DNA of 64,000 bases from Lagopus muta (lineage: Eukaryota > Chordata > Aves > Galliformes > Phasianidae), in the NCBI RefSeq assembly GCF_023343835.1, contig NC_064444.1, positions 16,715,219-16,779,218 on the forward strand. The letters run 5' to 3'. The notes beneath the pieces were generated by a model. That model saw nothing but the letters and a program-made list of their open reading frames with translations, was not told where the DNA came from and made no database searches. Made by a program: the position numbers and the translations under genes. Below, piece after piece: positions 42,301-52,200 of the stretch (positions are counted from its first letter, which is position 1; the number at the start of each line of letters is the position of its first letter).

Positions 42301-44052
42301 TGGAAAGTGAAGATGGAAGGAAAGGATACTTAGTCTATCCCACCAGCAAGAACCACGGTTCCAGTCAAAAGGGGAGGAAGGCATCATTGAAAGGAAACGG
42401 CAGGAGGATTGACTACATGCTTTATACAGAAGAAGGTCTCTACTTGGAATGGAAAGTGGTGAGTTTCACAGTTAACAAAGAAGAGCCACAGCTCACACAA
42501 CAGACTTGTCTGGATGGCGCTGCAGCCCCTTCAGCCTGAGTCCCAGCTTACATTCCCAGAACAACACAGTGCTTTGGTATCTTCTACATGAATGCAAGTA
42601 CTGAGTTTGTAAGCCTACTGGATACATTTTAGATGGAGCTGTAGGAACACTTGACCATATGCTGCCCTCCAAAATAAACAGTAAACCTTGTTTCCATTCC
42701 CTAAACTTTTGCCAGACAAAATGTTCTGGCTGATGCCTCCCCTACCAACAATCTGAATTTTCTTTAATATTTTAAGTGTCTGGATGTGCTTTTATTATGC
42801 TTATGAAAATTTACAAGTCTGTGATACAAATGCAGGAGCTGACGTGGACTAACTAGAATGAGAACCTGCAGTGCACTGTCTGCTCCCTCACAGGGGACCT
42901 TGCCTTAAACAGAACTCCAGGATGAAAATGACAAACTAGTTCACACTTACTCTGTATAACCCATTGCAATTACCAGAAGAGCAGGTAATCAAGCAATTCA
43001 GCATAGCTCAGCAGATGATAACTCCATCCATCTGCACACTCCACAGGCACGACTGCTGAGCAGCTAACTTTTTTTTAAGGCTTTCCATTTCAAATGCAAA
43101 AATGCCCACAGTGCATCTGTATGATAAACCCATCTTCCATTCACACAATCAGCGTGTCAAGCCAACATCTGAATGGATTTGACCCAGATTATGCCTCTGA
43201 TAAGATTCATGCTGACTGCATAAAGAAATACGTGGCCATGAAGAAGCTACGGACTGCTTCCCCTTAGGACACACTAGTTTACGCTGGCCAAAAAGTTCCT
43301 GCAGAGCTGCATCTCTCTGCTTTCTGCAAGCCACTTCAGAGTACTGGCAAAGTTAGTAGCTAGCCTACAGGAGGGGACAGCTGAATTGGGTTAAGAGAAC
43401 ATTAAGATTGTTAATATTCAGCTTTCAGAAGCTGGGAAGCAAGCAGTCTTTCATACAGAAATTTAATTTGATTGTACAACACTTTGCTAGGACAAAGGCT
43501 GGAACTGATACACAAGGAGCAGGGTCCTGACCACCTCATGTTTGCATGAAGCTTAGAATCTCAGCCTAACAAAGTCAGCCTTTCAGCTGTACGCCATGCC
43601 CACGGCAGTACAACCTGTCCTTCCAAGAGAGATTTCCTTACAGGTAAGGATTACCTACCACAGCATTACAGATAAGCCTATTGGGAATAACAGTGGTTTA
43701 CTATAAGCAGAAAGAAAAGGGTACAGCTATAGCCTAAGCAGTGCTCCTGGTTAACTGCATCACTGACGTGCCATGTGCGACAGAGCACTGATGTACCATC
43801 AGTTCCAGCCAATGCCAGACTAGTCCCATACATCTACTAATACCGTAAGGCAGCCAAAAGCTAAAGAGTGGCTAGAAGATGCATCTTAGTGCATGATATA
43901 GCAGATAAATTTTCAAATTTCCTCTTTATTACTTTTATTTCCACCTGCAGGAAGTAGAAGAGTTCAGCTTTATTACCCAGCTAGCAGGCTTGACAGATCA
44001 CCTACCAGTAGCAATGCGTCTCATGGTGTCTACAGGAGAAGATGACCCTTAA
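10997..44052 (+). CDS. SMPD3: SMPD3, sphingomyelin phosphodiesterase 3 (neutral sphingomyelinase 2), complete coding span in 7 exons
   Basis: The Mg-dependent, membrane-bound enzyme cleaves sphingomyelin to ceramide and phosphocholine on the cytosolic leaflet of Golgi and plasma membrane. It is known for roles in exosome release, stress signalling, and bone and cartilage mineralisation. Joining 10997-12334, 22571-22646, 30413-30568, 35266-35355, 36606-36669, 42296-42458 and 43951-44052 gives one open frame of 662 residues, close to the 655 of the human protein. It has two hydrophobic membrane-associated segments (about 12-31 and 64-84), basic residues R33, K45, R46, R48, R92 and R93 near the membrane, a calcineurin-docking type PQIKIY at 165-170, a low-conservation acidic/Ser-rich insert (about 176-345), then the endonuclease/exonuclease/phosphatase fold. 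Key residues are kept: N130, E369, D435 and K440 (the 'DK switch'), D515 and N517, D645 and H646. All introns are GT-AG. Downstream it converges with PRMT7. Identity is very secure. Confidence 0.97.
12335..22570 (+). other. SMPD3: SMPD3 intron (10.2 kb)
   Basis: It begins gtaaga and ends in a pyrimidine-rich tract and cag. No coding exon or recognisable repeat family was found inside. It contains a 23-base T run about 230 bases before the acceptor. All open frames inside are below 110 codons and look random. Confidence 0.85.
22319..22341. repeat. Poly(T) tract, 23 bases
   Basis: An uninterrupted run of 23 T, followed shortly by a GT-rich stretch. It lies in SMPD3 intron 1 about 230 bases before the next exon. 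No SINE body is attached, so it is a simple homopolymer. Its length may vary between individuals or be a sequencing artefact. Confidence 0.85.
22571..22646 (+). CDS. SMPD3: SMPD3 coding exon 2 (residues 447-471 plus first base of 472)
   Basis: A 76-base exon continuing the beta-strand region of the catalytic domain. It contains the strand ending in TCTHLQA-type sequence (S-C-T-H-L-Q), a conserved element of this fold. The acceptor is ttcctttcag and the donor is gcag followed by gtactg, phase 1. The C-terminal residues QAIA differ from the mammalian HAPQ (from memory), so this junction is less conserved than its surroundings, but the frame continues perfectly into exon 3. Confidence 0.92.
22647..30412 (+). 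other. SMPD3: SMPD3 intron (7.8 kb)
   Basis: It begins gtactg and ends in ttcctttgcag. The only recognisable content is a 5'-truncated CR1 copy at about 27461-27725. The 133-codon frame just after the donor has no homology I recognise and has a lysine- and aromatic-rich composition typical of AT-rich intron DNA. Confidence 0.8.
27461..27725 (+). mobile_element. CR1 LINE 3' fragment
   Basis: The sequence follows the CR1 3' region: an 'aacaagaggcaatgagcaca' block, then a 'gaaggtgactgagcactgga' block, then gagtctccat and a decayed 'cctttgcaagttcttccttt' end. It is in sense orientation, 5'-truncated, and diverged. CR1 is the dominant retrotransposon of bird genomes. Confidence 0.85.
30413..30568 (+). 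CDS. SMPD3: SMPD3 coding exon 3 (residues 472-523)
   Basis: A 156-base exon that completes G472 with its first two bases and ends one base into residue 524 (phase 1). It encodes the amphipathic QLDMLQDWL helix, a Ser/Thr-rich stretch, and the [10 protein letters not shown] strand that carries the catalytic pair D515 and N517, equivalent to human D510 and N512. The acceptor is tttcctttgcag and the donor is ctctg followed by gtaaga. Confidence 0.96.
31572..31765 (+). mobile_element. CR1 LINE fragment, sense 3' end
   Basis: The right part reads as CR1 sense strand ending in caacccaggccattctatga then ttct, the characteristic CR1 3' terminus. The first approximately 50 bases (ggaagggactcctacaggcc and on) look more like the complementary CR1 strand, so the block may be two joined fragments. 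Confidence 0.8.
31786..31870 (-). mobile_element. CR1 LINE fragment, antisense
   Basis: The block gagccccatccagtctgacc, followed by a 'ccagcaatggggcatcaaca' block, is the complement of the CR1 3' region. It lies only about 20 bases from the sense CR1 end to its left, so the two are head to head at their 3' ends. Confidence 0.7.
34206..34342 (-). mobile_element. CR1 LINE fragment, antisense
   Basis: It begins with the complement of the CR1 3' tail (cacagaatcacagaattg) and continues with ttggaagggacctccagaga and the typical 'caggtcttgaacatctccag' block. It is well preserved compared with the other copies here. Confidence 0.9.
35266..35355 (+). CDS. SMPD3: SMPD3 coding exon 4 (residues 524-553 plus first base of 554)
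   Basis: A 90-base exon encoding the surface segment [20 protein letters not shown] and the PWAIG turn, nearly identical to mammals. The acceptor ends ccctgcag and the donor is aatag followed by gtaaga. Both ends are phase 1, so the exon is symmetric and could in principle be skipped without a frameshift, although this would remove part of the catalytic domain. Confidence 0.96.
   Translation, partial: RTSWSNSILCLHTTKTHVELVQGRINHGQ
35356..36605 (+). other. SMPD3: SMPD3 intron (1.25 kb)
   Basis: It begins gtaaga and ends in ctttctgtccacag. Nothing else is recognised inside. Confidence 0.9.
36606..36669 (+). CDS. SMPD3: SMPD3 coding exon 5 (residues 554-574 plus two bases of 575)
   Basis: A 64-base exon encoding [20 protein letters not shown]. 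The donor is cagaa followed by gtacgt. A second GT lies four bases further on, but only the first joins to exon 6 in frame (AA plus G gives Lys575, followed by VLESEDGR). The short exon with a weaker donor context may splice less efficiently than its neighbours. Confidence 0.94.
40640..41072 (+). mobile_element. CR1 LINE 3' fragment, longest copy in the window
   Basis: It follows the CR1 3' region from the 'agaagggcaacagggctttt' block through gctgaggggagac, a 'tacctgaaaggtgcttacag' block, ggctgcccagggag, and the terminal caacctgagcaattctgtga then ttct. The 124-codon open frame overlapping it is CR1-derived, not a host gene. Confidence 0.9.
41398..41530 (-). mobile_element. Decayed CR1 LINE fragment, antisense
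   Basis: It begins with cacagaattgttg, then gggaacctctgtgggctatc, 'tagtccag', and 'caaagcagggctgacttcaa', which is the complement of an older CR1 subfamily 3' end. It is about 325 bases downstream of the sense copy at 40640-41072. Confidence 0.75.
42296..42458 (+). CDS. SMPD3: SMPD3 coding exon 6 (residues 575-629)
   Basis: A 163-base exon that encodes [18 protein letters not shown], a basic stretch, and the strand [16 protein letters not shown] typical of this fold, where the Asp helps position the active site. It ends after GTG (Val629) with donor gtgagt, phase 0. This phase matters because two candidate last exons, at 43951 and 48051, could be joined to it. Confidence 0.96.
42459..43950 (+). 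other. SMPD3: SMPD3 last intron (1.5 kb)
   Basis: It begins gtgagt and ends in ttatttccacctgcag. Nothing else is recognised inside. Confidence 0.9.
43951..44052 (+). CDS. SMPD3: SMPD3 coding exon 7 (residues 630-662 and stop)
   Basis: It encodes the final strand and helix, [20 protein letters not shown], with the catalytic D645-H646 pair (human His639 position), then AMRLMVS and an acidic tail ending in Asp-Asp-Pro. The stop is TAA at 44050-44052. The acceptor is good and the frame is phase 0. This is the canonical last exon by conservation. Confidence 0.97.
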   Translation, partial: EVEEFSFITQLAGLTDHLPVAMRLMVSTGEDDP

Positions 44053-45442
44053 AACTTACCAGCTTGGAGAGATTAGAAGAAGGAAATGTTAACGATATTA
44101 AGAAAATATCACAAGATTGGAATGAACTATTCTGGTGCCACATTAGGAAAAATGACCAGACCTGACCCAGGCTACTCCCCAGAACGTACCAACAATGGAG
44201 TATAAAAAAAGGGAAGAAATTGAAGGCTGTGGCCAAAAGCCACTGTCACAAGTTGCTCAGGCAACAGGGCAGGCCTGTACTACAATGTTTTCACTGTGGA
44301 CCGAATGGAACTAAGATGGAAGTCCTAACTCCTTCTGAACCAGTGCCATTCTTACTAAAACATGTTTTTATACTAATATATAGCACAATTTAGTTTGTAA
44401 TTAGTCTGTGGGTTAGTGCTGCTCAATGGTTTTTTGCTTAATTTCTTTGTATAACTAAGAAGCTAAAGCTTTTTTTCTTTTCTTTAGCCTGTTGAAGTTG
44501 TAGTAGCGTGCTTGCATCAGTAGCATGCGCCCGCACTGCATGCCACTCTGAGATAAACTAGTAAGATACCATGGGGAATATCAGAATGGAAGTTAATTCA
44601 AAAATCAGATACCAGCCAAAACAAGGCATTCTGGGACTAGCAAACCCTTCCATCATTACAGAAAGATATTAAAGCAAACAAAGGAAAACTCTGTTCTATT
44701 TGAAAACCAATATTATCCTCTCTCTTTTAAGGATATTTGTAACGAAAAGTAGAATTAAGACATTAAGACATTTTATCACCCTTCTTCCAGCTGCGTTGCC
44801 ACTGGAACTGTTAAGTGTTTTGTCTGAATAATGACTCCAGAATTGGGCCTTTGCTTTTCTAACCACAAGTCATTCCCTTAAGAAGAAATACGGTTCCCCT
44901 GTAATGTTTTTTTTTCTCTTATCCACGTGGGGCAGTTCTGAATTATGGTATGGGATGATGTATGTATTACAGTAGAGTGAATAGATTCCTGCAGTACCGT
45001 TGGGAACACCAGAGCCAACATTCTGCCTTAGCTAGGAAGAGTAAATGGGAAATAGCTTGTAAAATGCATGTTAGATATAGAGTTAACGTAAATGACGTTC
45101 TGGGGGAAAGTATAGAACAGTGTTTAACCAATAAGGCAGGATTGACTTCATTCTCCAAAGGAATCAGTACACTTGAAGGGAAAGCACAGCACAGGTAGCT
45201 ACAGAGTAGCTAGAGAACTGAAGTGTGACTCAGCACTCAGCAATGACTGCCTTTGAGCTGAGCCTAGAAGCAGTCTGTGAGACACAGCCCATTTGTTACA
45301 CACTCGCAGACTTCCAGTAGGGGTTTTACAGTAAAATTCATATATTCTTCCCACTGCAGCTCCTTAAATGTGGGGCCGCCCCCAGTTTGCCATCTTATTC
45401 CAATGACCTGACCTGCTCAGACTCTATAACTTTAATTTAATT

Positions 45443-45473
45443 AAAAAAAGAAAAAAAAAAAAGAAAAAAAAAA
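45443..45473. repeat. A-rich low-complexity tract
   Basis: Runs of A broken by single G residues. It could be mistaken for a poly(A) tail in oligo-dT primed cDNA and should be considered when judging 3' ends here. Confidence 0.8.
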
Positions 45474-45657
45474 GCTGAGAGTCAGGTCCATAGAGATTTC
45501 AATTCAAAAGGGTTTGTGTTGATAGAAAAATGAAACCCCTTGTGTTTTAACCAATACTTAGTTTCTTCTGCTTAATTCCTCTCCAATATTTGAGGTCTTA
45601 CTTCTATATTGCAAGCTCCCCATGTTGAGGAGAATTAGTCTAATACTAACTCCATTA

Positions 45658-45663
45658 AATAAA
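45658..45663 (+). terminator. SMPD3: Candidate SMPD3 polyadenylation signal AATAAA
   Basis: Canonical hexamer about 1.6 kb after the stop, followed within 30 bases by a T-rich stretch (ctcttctttcagttatg). This is the first convincing signal after the coding region. Confidence 0.5.
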
Positions 45664-45680
45664 CTCTTCTTTCAGTTATG

Positions 45681-48050
45681 CTGGCCACAAACTCCTGATG
45701 ATCTTGTTATGGTTTAGTTTATACCTGCTAGGAATCAGCTTGAGCTAAATCAAAAGAAATTAGACTTAAATTAGAAATCCTAGTCTGCAGAGCCTCTTGT
45801 ACTGGCTTAATTAACTACAGTAAACAACTGAACTTATATTTAGATCAGCCTGATTTTGCAAGTTGCAGACTCTTCGTAGTCACGGAAGTACTGCTCAGAC
45901 AGCACTGGCTCATTCCCAGGAGGCTGTAGGCCCCTGCTCACGCTCTCCCAGGGCCCCTCTACTACTGACGTGTCCTACGCCTCATTCCCAGTCCTGGCCT
46001 CCCTTCAGCAGAGACTGCCTCTTGCAAGTGTACTGTGCCAAACCATGCGGTACTCTGCAAAGTAACCCATGGGGACTAAAAAATGGATCCAGACTCAATT
46101 CCCCCTTTTGATAAAATTAGGAATTCAAGTTTACAGCATCAGAGACTTTAGTGTACTGTCCCAGTGCACCACCAGTTTCCCACTTTGTACGTTTCTCTTT
46201 ATACAGAGGGTGCACGTAAGTGCAATGTGTTTTTCTGGTTTCTTATCTTTCCATCCAATTCAGAAAGACTTGTACCTGAAATAATGCTTTTAATCCTATT
46301 TTCTACCTTGCTTGTATTTTATGAACCTTTTTAAAAAAGAAAAAAAAAATACAAACAGTATCAGTAGCAATTTGTGTGCTGTCCAGCAGCTATTTCTCAG
46401 TAGTAAGATTAAATATAAGGTACGGTATTTTTAATAGCTTTCCTAACAATGTAAATTACAATTTGATATCCATTTCGCTAAGTGTCAGTCGCAGGAGCTG
46501 AATTTGACACTGTGTGGGACATAGTCATAAACTACTGCCAAACAATCTTTCATTATTTACAGTAAAACCAACTTTGTCTAAATTACTTCAAAATCAGTTC
46601 AACAGCTTTGTGCTGACCAAAAATGAGGCACTTTTGTCAACTTTTTGAAATATGTTGAGAAATATTTTTTTCAAATTCGAAGTGAACTGTTTTAGATTTT
46701 GATGTTCTTAGCTTTTCAGTGATCAGTACATGGATAGATGTAAAGCATTCTCTTTAAACAGTGCACACGCATTTAACCAGTCTAAGTAGTTCTTAACTAA
46801 TTTACTGTCTTAAGGATCTACCTTTGCAAGAGACTGATGCTGGGAGGTACAGCTGTGTGGCACCACTGTACAGATGCTCCTTGCTTTTTTTGCATTGATC
46901 CTGTGCCTTCTGATGCCTTGATAATCTTGCAGAAGTCAGAGAGCATATGTACCGGTAAACTGTACAGAAACTTTCTTTTCCAGAAGAGCAACATCCTGGG
47001 TAGAAAACAGTTCAGCTACACTACTACTACTCTTCCATACCCTGTCTCACAAAGAACCGTTCCGACAATGTCAGTCCTGGCAGGATATCAATCATGACAA
47101 GCCTTAGATGTAACAGCATATTCACATAAAAAAGGGCAGAGTATTCCCAGGAAATTGAACCCTGGATAGCTTTTCTAGATGTCAATCCTACTTTGCTGAA
47201 GGACGGCACGACAATTTATTAGTAGGATGTTATTAATAAGAAATTTGAGTTAAGCTTAATCTACTGTTGCTTACCCCACTTTGTACAGGAGTTTCAGATA
47301 TCATCAAGAAGTGGGTGATAATGCTATTCTTGGTTTAATAACTGCCACTCAACATGGCTACTGTAGATGATGTGTCATCTGTTTTTATAAAAGCTAGATA
47401 ACATCTTCTGTTTCTCATGTTCAATTTGCATTTCACAATAGCAGTTCTAGAACAAGTGAACAAAAGACACAAATGAGGACAGCTGAAAACTGAACTTCCA
47501 GAAGATTCAAGGATGTCAGGTCCTTATAAAGTCAGTACCTTTAGATCACTTCAGGAACACAACCTACAGAGAACAGAATGTAGCTTCTCAGGCACGTTCA
47601 GAGCCAGTTCCTCTGTGCACTGTTTGGCGGCCTGAAAGGGACACACGAGCCACCTGCTTTCCACCACAGCTCAGCCACTGAGGCGAGGGTCGTGATGCTT
47701 CATGCTATGTGAGAAAGTGTTTACCAAATAATTACAGTAGTGGCCAGCTAGCTCTATTGTCATTGCCAACTGGATGCTTAATTGAAGCAGTCCAAAGCAG
47801 CTTAACAAACTGTGACACAATGGCTCCGAGGGGAGCCTGCAGCCTTCTGAGGTATGGCCAGCTTAGAGAAACTCTGGAGGAAGCCATCTTGTCTAATGAG
47901 TTGACTTGTCTTGTGCAAGAATTATTACAAGGTTTTGTTCCAGAAGCACTCTCAGCTAGTCAGGCTAGAGCTCAGTCCTGCTTGCTGGATAAGACAGTAG
48001 GGTTTAAGGAACTTACAAATCCATTATTTTTAATTTTATTTTTTAAATAG
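45681..48050. other. Distal SMPD3 3' UTR or intergenic, ending in a 113-codon open frame
   Basis: No recognised gene. The + frame from 47709 stays open for 113 codons to the TAG at 48048-48050, and that same TAG is the acceptor dinucleotide plus preceding T of the exon-like block that follows. The predicted peptide matches nothing I know. Confidence 0.4.
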
Positions 48051-48191
48051 CCTTTGTTTGGTGGTCCAGATGAAGCAGATCTGACTGTCTCCAGTTTGGT
48101 CTCTGAGCTACCCTCAGATCACATCGGTGTCAGCACATATCATCAGCTCAGAAATGAAGCATTTTCACCTCCTCCTGGCACCTCAGGATGA
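48051..48191 (+). CDS. Exon-like block, possible alternative last exon of SMPD3
   Basis: A T-rich tract ending in tttttaaatag precedes a 46-codon open frame closed by TGA at 48189-48191. Read in phase 0, which is the phase of the SMPD3 exon 6 donor at 42458, it gives PLFGGPDEADLTVSSLVSEL followed by PSDHIGVSTY and a Pro-rich tail. The Ser-Asp-His-Ile-Gly-Val string resembles the Thr-Asp-His-Leu-Pro-Val of the canonical last exon and the general SDH motif of the endonuclease/exonuclease/phosphatase fold. A poly(A) signal follows at 48479. Spliced to exon 6 it would give a 675-residue protein. The alternatives are a chance frame, a fossil duplicate exon, or an exon of an unrelated transcript. 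There is no expression evidence. Confidence 0.35.
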   Translation, partial: PLFGGPDEADLTVSSLVSELPSDHIGVSTYHQLRNEAFSPPPGTSG

Positions 48192-48478
48192 GAACAGAAA
48201 TACCTACAATTTTGAGCACTTTGAAAAACTCCCAATTTTACCATTCATTATTATGAGGTTCAAATTCTTACTGAAGGTCTCGTTTTTCCATGCCATCTTG
48301 TTTTAAATACAATCTCGATGATTTTAAAATCTTGTATTATTGCTGAGGTTTAGAATCCTGTAAGAATAACAACCTTTTTTTATTTCAATAATTTTTTCGG
48401 TATTGTATCCTTCTGGGACCTAACGTTTTTATATGGTAAGCACACACCTTCTGACATTTTGTTATAACTGTATTAAAA

Positions 48479-48484
48479 AATAAA
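48479..48484 (+). terminator. Polyadenylation signal AATAAA after the exon-like block
   Basis: The hexamer lies 288 bases after the TGA of the exon-like block, in AT-rich DNA; another AATAAA is at 48632-48637. It would serve as the 3' end of the alternative exon or of a long SMPD3 3' UTR. Confidence 0.35.
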
Positions 48485-49075
48485 AAATTAAATATTTTCA
48501 TTGGTTTCTTTGCCTGTAAGAAAACCACAACCTTTGACCTGGTAAGAACAAGGTATTTTGAACAACAGGGAGAGGTTTTTTTTTGTCTTTTATTGGTGCT
48601 GAAAGGAATTACTGGTTGATGCAGACAAGATAATAAAATTTCAAGGCTCAAATGTTTCTTTGCAGTCCCCTTCTTCTGGTTTTGTGGTGCAGGGTCTGAT
48701 ATCACTAACAAAAGTTTCACTCTTAAGATGTAGCTCCTTAATTAAACACTTGCCTGCTGTCTCATTGGAGGATCAAGTGCAGCCCCATTGCGTTGTGCCC
48801 ATTTCAGTGAGTCTGCAGACAGTAAGGGCTGAGAGATCCGAGTGCTTTGAATTCAACAGCCTGGCTTCTACTGCTTACACACCTCCCTGCACAGAAACCC
48901 TGCTCAGTTTCAAGGCCTGCAGCATTCACACAAGCATGCACTTCACCTGCTGCAGGCTGCAGAACTCTGTGCCTCATCCCAAGTCCACACCTTCAGTTTG
49001 GGATATTCATACTGCATTGCACTCTGCTAGCATTTAATAGATGAACGCAACAACAGTTTATTACGCAGCTGTGCA

Positions 49076-49262
49076 TCACAGAATGGCCAGGGTTGGAAGA
49101 GACCTCGAGGATCATGAAGCTCCAGCCCCATGCCATATGCAGGGCCACCAACCTCCACATTTCATAGCAGCCCAGGCTGCCAAGGGCCCCATCCAACCCG
49201 GCCTTGCACACCTCCAGGGATGGACGGGGCATCCACAGCCTCTCTGGGCAGCACCTTGGTAT
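49076..49262 (-). mobile_element. CR1 LINE fragment, antisense
   Basis: It starts cacagaatggccagggttgg and continues with 'aagagacctcgaggatcatg', 'aagggccccatccaacccgg' and 'ccagggatggacggggcatc', the complement of the CR1 3' region. The open frames of 124 and 128 codons on the two strands here come from this repeat. Confidence 0.92.
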
Positions 49263-52200
49263 CTCAACAGTTTCCCAGTCCCTGAACTGAAAGCAGGTTT
49301 GATCTGTATACTGTACAGTCAGAACTACTTTAAAAACAGAAAAAGAAGAACACAACACACATATGTCCATAGATTTCACAGAAGAACATCAAGGGAAAAT
49401 GATCCATTTCGGTGATTCAGCCTTTTTGAACAGTCCCCAGTCTTTTACATAAGATGATAGTGAAACCCACCATGAAGAATTTATTTTCTCCACAAGTAGA
49501 AAGGAGGAAAAAAAATTAGTGAAATGCTAGCAGTTAAGGAAGAGCACAACGCACACATCTCCTGCAATCAGCTAAGGAAAGAACCACTCCCTCTGGGAGA
49601 TAGCATGTTGGACACATCTCTGCTGCTTCCTCCACTGTTGTAGAGCTGACTGCATGCTATTGCTACCACCATTCCACCTGGACAGTTTCCAGTGGTGGAT
49701 GCATAGTATGTGGCTCTTCTGCAATACCTGATCTGTCTTTCCACTGTCTGAGTCTGAACTATAGTGTCAGCCCCTCAAGAGTGGGTTCCCTTGTGTTAGA
49801 TACTGCAGAACCACAAGGTAAAAAACAATCATTCCTGAGAGTTCATAATATTTTCTAGACACTTTGCTAAGAACAAGAACAGAAAAGCGTGGGTCCTTCT
49901 TCCTGTTCTCCCTACCCCGTGAGTTTAATGTAGTTCTTACGACCTGCTGCCCACAGCTGCCTCTTAGCCAGCCCTAGAACTAAAATGCCATCTGCCTCTT
50001 TGGCTATCATACAGATTCTCTTGGCAAAGCATCCATTAAAACACAAGCCTCCCGACCCAGTGAAATTTCTGCTCAGAATTCTGCTGAACCGGTATTCTTC
50101 AAGCCCTTTTCTTTGGAGATTTAATACTTTGCTGTACTAATTCTCCTCCTCTGTTGATGCAAATTCAAGTTGCTCATATACATTTTCATGGCCTTTCAAA
50201 ACACATGCTGTTACCTTCTACTGTTGTTTATGACTAATCCATATTTCCTATTTACCACCTCCTAGGTTTTTAAGCCCTTCATACTTTTTCCCCCATACTT
50301 TTTTCCCCTGACATTTAGGATAGGCTCCATGTGGCCATCCGTGAAATCAGTAAACAAGGCTTGCTTTAGGAAAACAACCACCCCAATTCTCCTACTTCAC
50401 CTAATGGGAGATTTAACAACCGCTCCTCACAGCCACCAGATGTGCATGGGAAGAAACATGCATTACTGGCAACTGAGATAGAAGAAAAAGAATTTGAAGG
50501 CAGATGGATCGCAGAATCTGTAACGTTGAATCTAAGCGTTACATTCATTGCCTTTCTTTCCTTCCACAAAAGTCTGAGGAACATCTATGACTGCAGAACA
50601 TTTCAAGCTGTCCTCAGCCTACACATCTCAGTGCCCACCAATGCCATCACCTCTCACAATGCCGGATGCTTTCCCCGCCTTCGAAGCCAACAAATGGATG
50701 AAGGCAGCCAAGTCCCAACCTGCACCCTCCTCTTTCTGTCTCCCGCAGTCTCTGGGTCAGAAGAGCACACCACTGCCCTTTTACGGTTCCCAGCACTATG
50801 TGGTCACATAAAATGGTTCCTCCGGACTGAGAGCCGTCAACAAAATAACAAGTAATCAAAAGATGAGATTAACAGAAGTGCTCCAGCCTTCCCGTGTGCT
50901 TTAAATTATAATATGATAATGGAAAACATCACATCACTGGACATTTCCCTATACCTCCCTATTAACATACCAGTTTTCAGCATTCTGTCTGTCAATATTC
51001 ATCTGTAAATTGCACAATTCCTGGAGAACAGCACCTTTGCTCTGTTGCTCTGGAAATGTTCCCATGCTGACTCTGCACCTTCCCCAGCTCCCACACAGAA
51101 CGCCATCCTCCAACACTGCCTGCAGTTTCCAGCTCTGCAAGGTCTCCCTTTCCCTTCTCAAGTGAACCATTGGTGTCTGGAAGAACAACTCCAAAACCCC
51201 CTGAAGTGCCAGGAAACACGTGTTTCAGAGCGCCCCTTATCTTTAAACACTGCAATAAAAGCCTACAGCTTCACAGATCAAGTGATTTCCACTGCTACAT
51301 GGCATGTTTCAGAGCACCTCATCTTTTTCAAAAAATTTTAAACAACTTCAAGTCCCCCAAACTTTGTGCAAATCAGTAAGGTTCAAGTGAACTTCATTCA
51401 CTTTTTTGTTACAGATGCACTGGTTGAGTATCCCTGTCACAGACTTGCATTGCTTTGAACAGACCTCAGCATCATATTGGGCACAATGTCACAATACAGA
51501 AAACTGAAACTGATTTTTTTATTTTTGCTGCCTTTATTTAGGAATTCACACAAGGCACCTGCAGTTCCAAAAGGTAGCAATTCTAGTACTTGATATACAA
51601 CTATACATGGCTGGGCTGTTACTAAGTCTCCAGAACCATAATAACCTGAAAAAAATTCACTGCTGTTCAAATTCTTTTTTTTTTTTTTTTTCCTTTTCCT
51701 ACATGTGCTTTTAAAGTGATCTATTCACACGGCCAAAGCAGAAGTTCCCTGCTCAACGTAAGTATGTGAAAGTGCACAGACAGGTTGGGCAGTACTTCAA
51801 GAACAGGAATTTCAAATTCAGATTACACAACCCACTTTCAAGATCCCAAACAGGCAAAGCAATTTGCAATAAGGAAGAGAAACTTGTAATCCCTATCAAT
51901 CTAAGGCTGGAGTGCTGGTTGCATGCTTCATTGCTATTCTCATTCATTTCTTTATTCTAAACCTATAAGTTCCAGGCAGTGATTTTTATTTTGGAAGTAC
52001 TCCAGAGCTGTTAGCATGAAAGGTATCAAAAACCAGCTCTAGAATGTATCCTTACATTAGCTTCATGGCAGAGGTCCAGTCGTCTCATTCACATCAAGTT
52101 TCAGACCATGCATTAAAGTCTTGTTCTAATAATTTCAGAGGAATTCCCAAGGTCCCTACATAACACATGCAGTGGGAAAGACGAAAAAATAAATAAGTAA

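Larger units (their letters stand above)
44053..45680 (+). other. SMPD3: SMPD3 3' UTR (minimum extent)
   Basis: Non-coding sequence directly after the stop. The first canonical AATAAA with a plausible setting is at 45658-45663, followed by T-rich sequence. Mammalian SMPD3 has a 3' UTR of a few kilobases, so longer forms reaching the AATAAA at 48479 cannot be excluded. An A-rich tract lies at 45443-45473. Confidence 0.55.

Noticed and set aside
49041..49415. Open frames of 124 and 128 codons on both strands
   Set aside because: Both come from an antisense CR1 fragment.
50442..50855. 137-codon + strand frame
   Set aside because: No family match, with several overlapping frames in both strands; likely chance.
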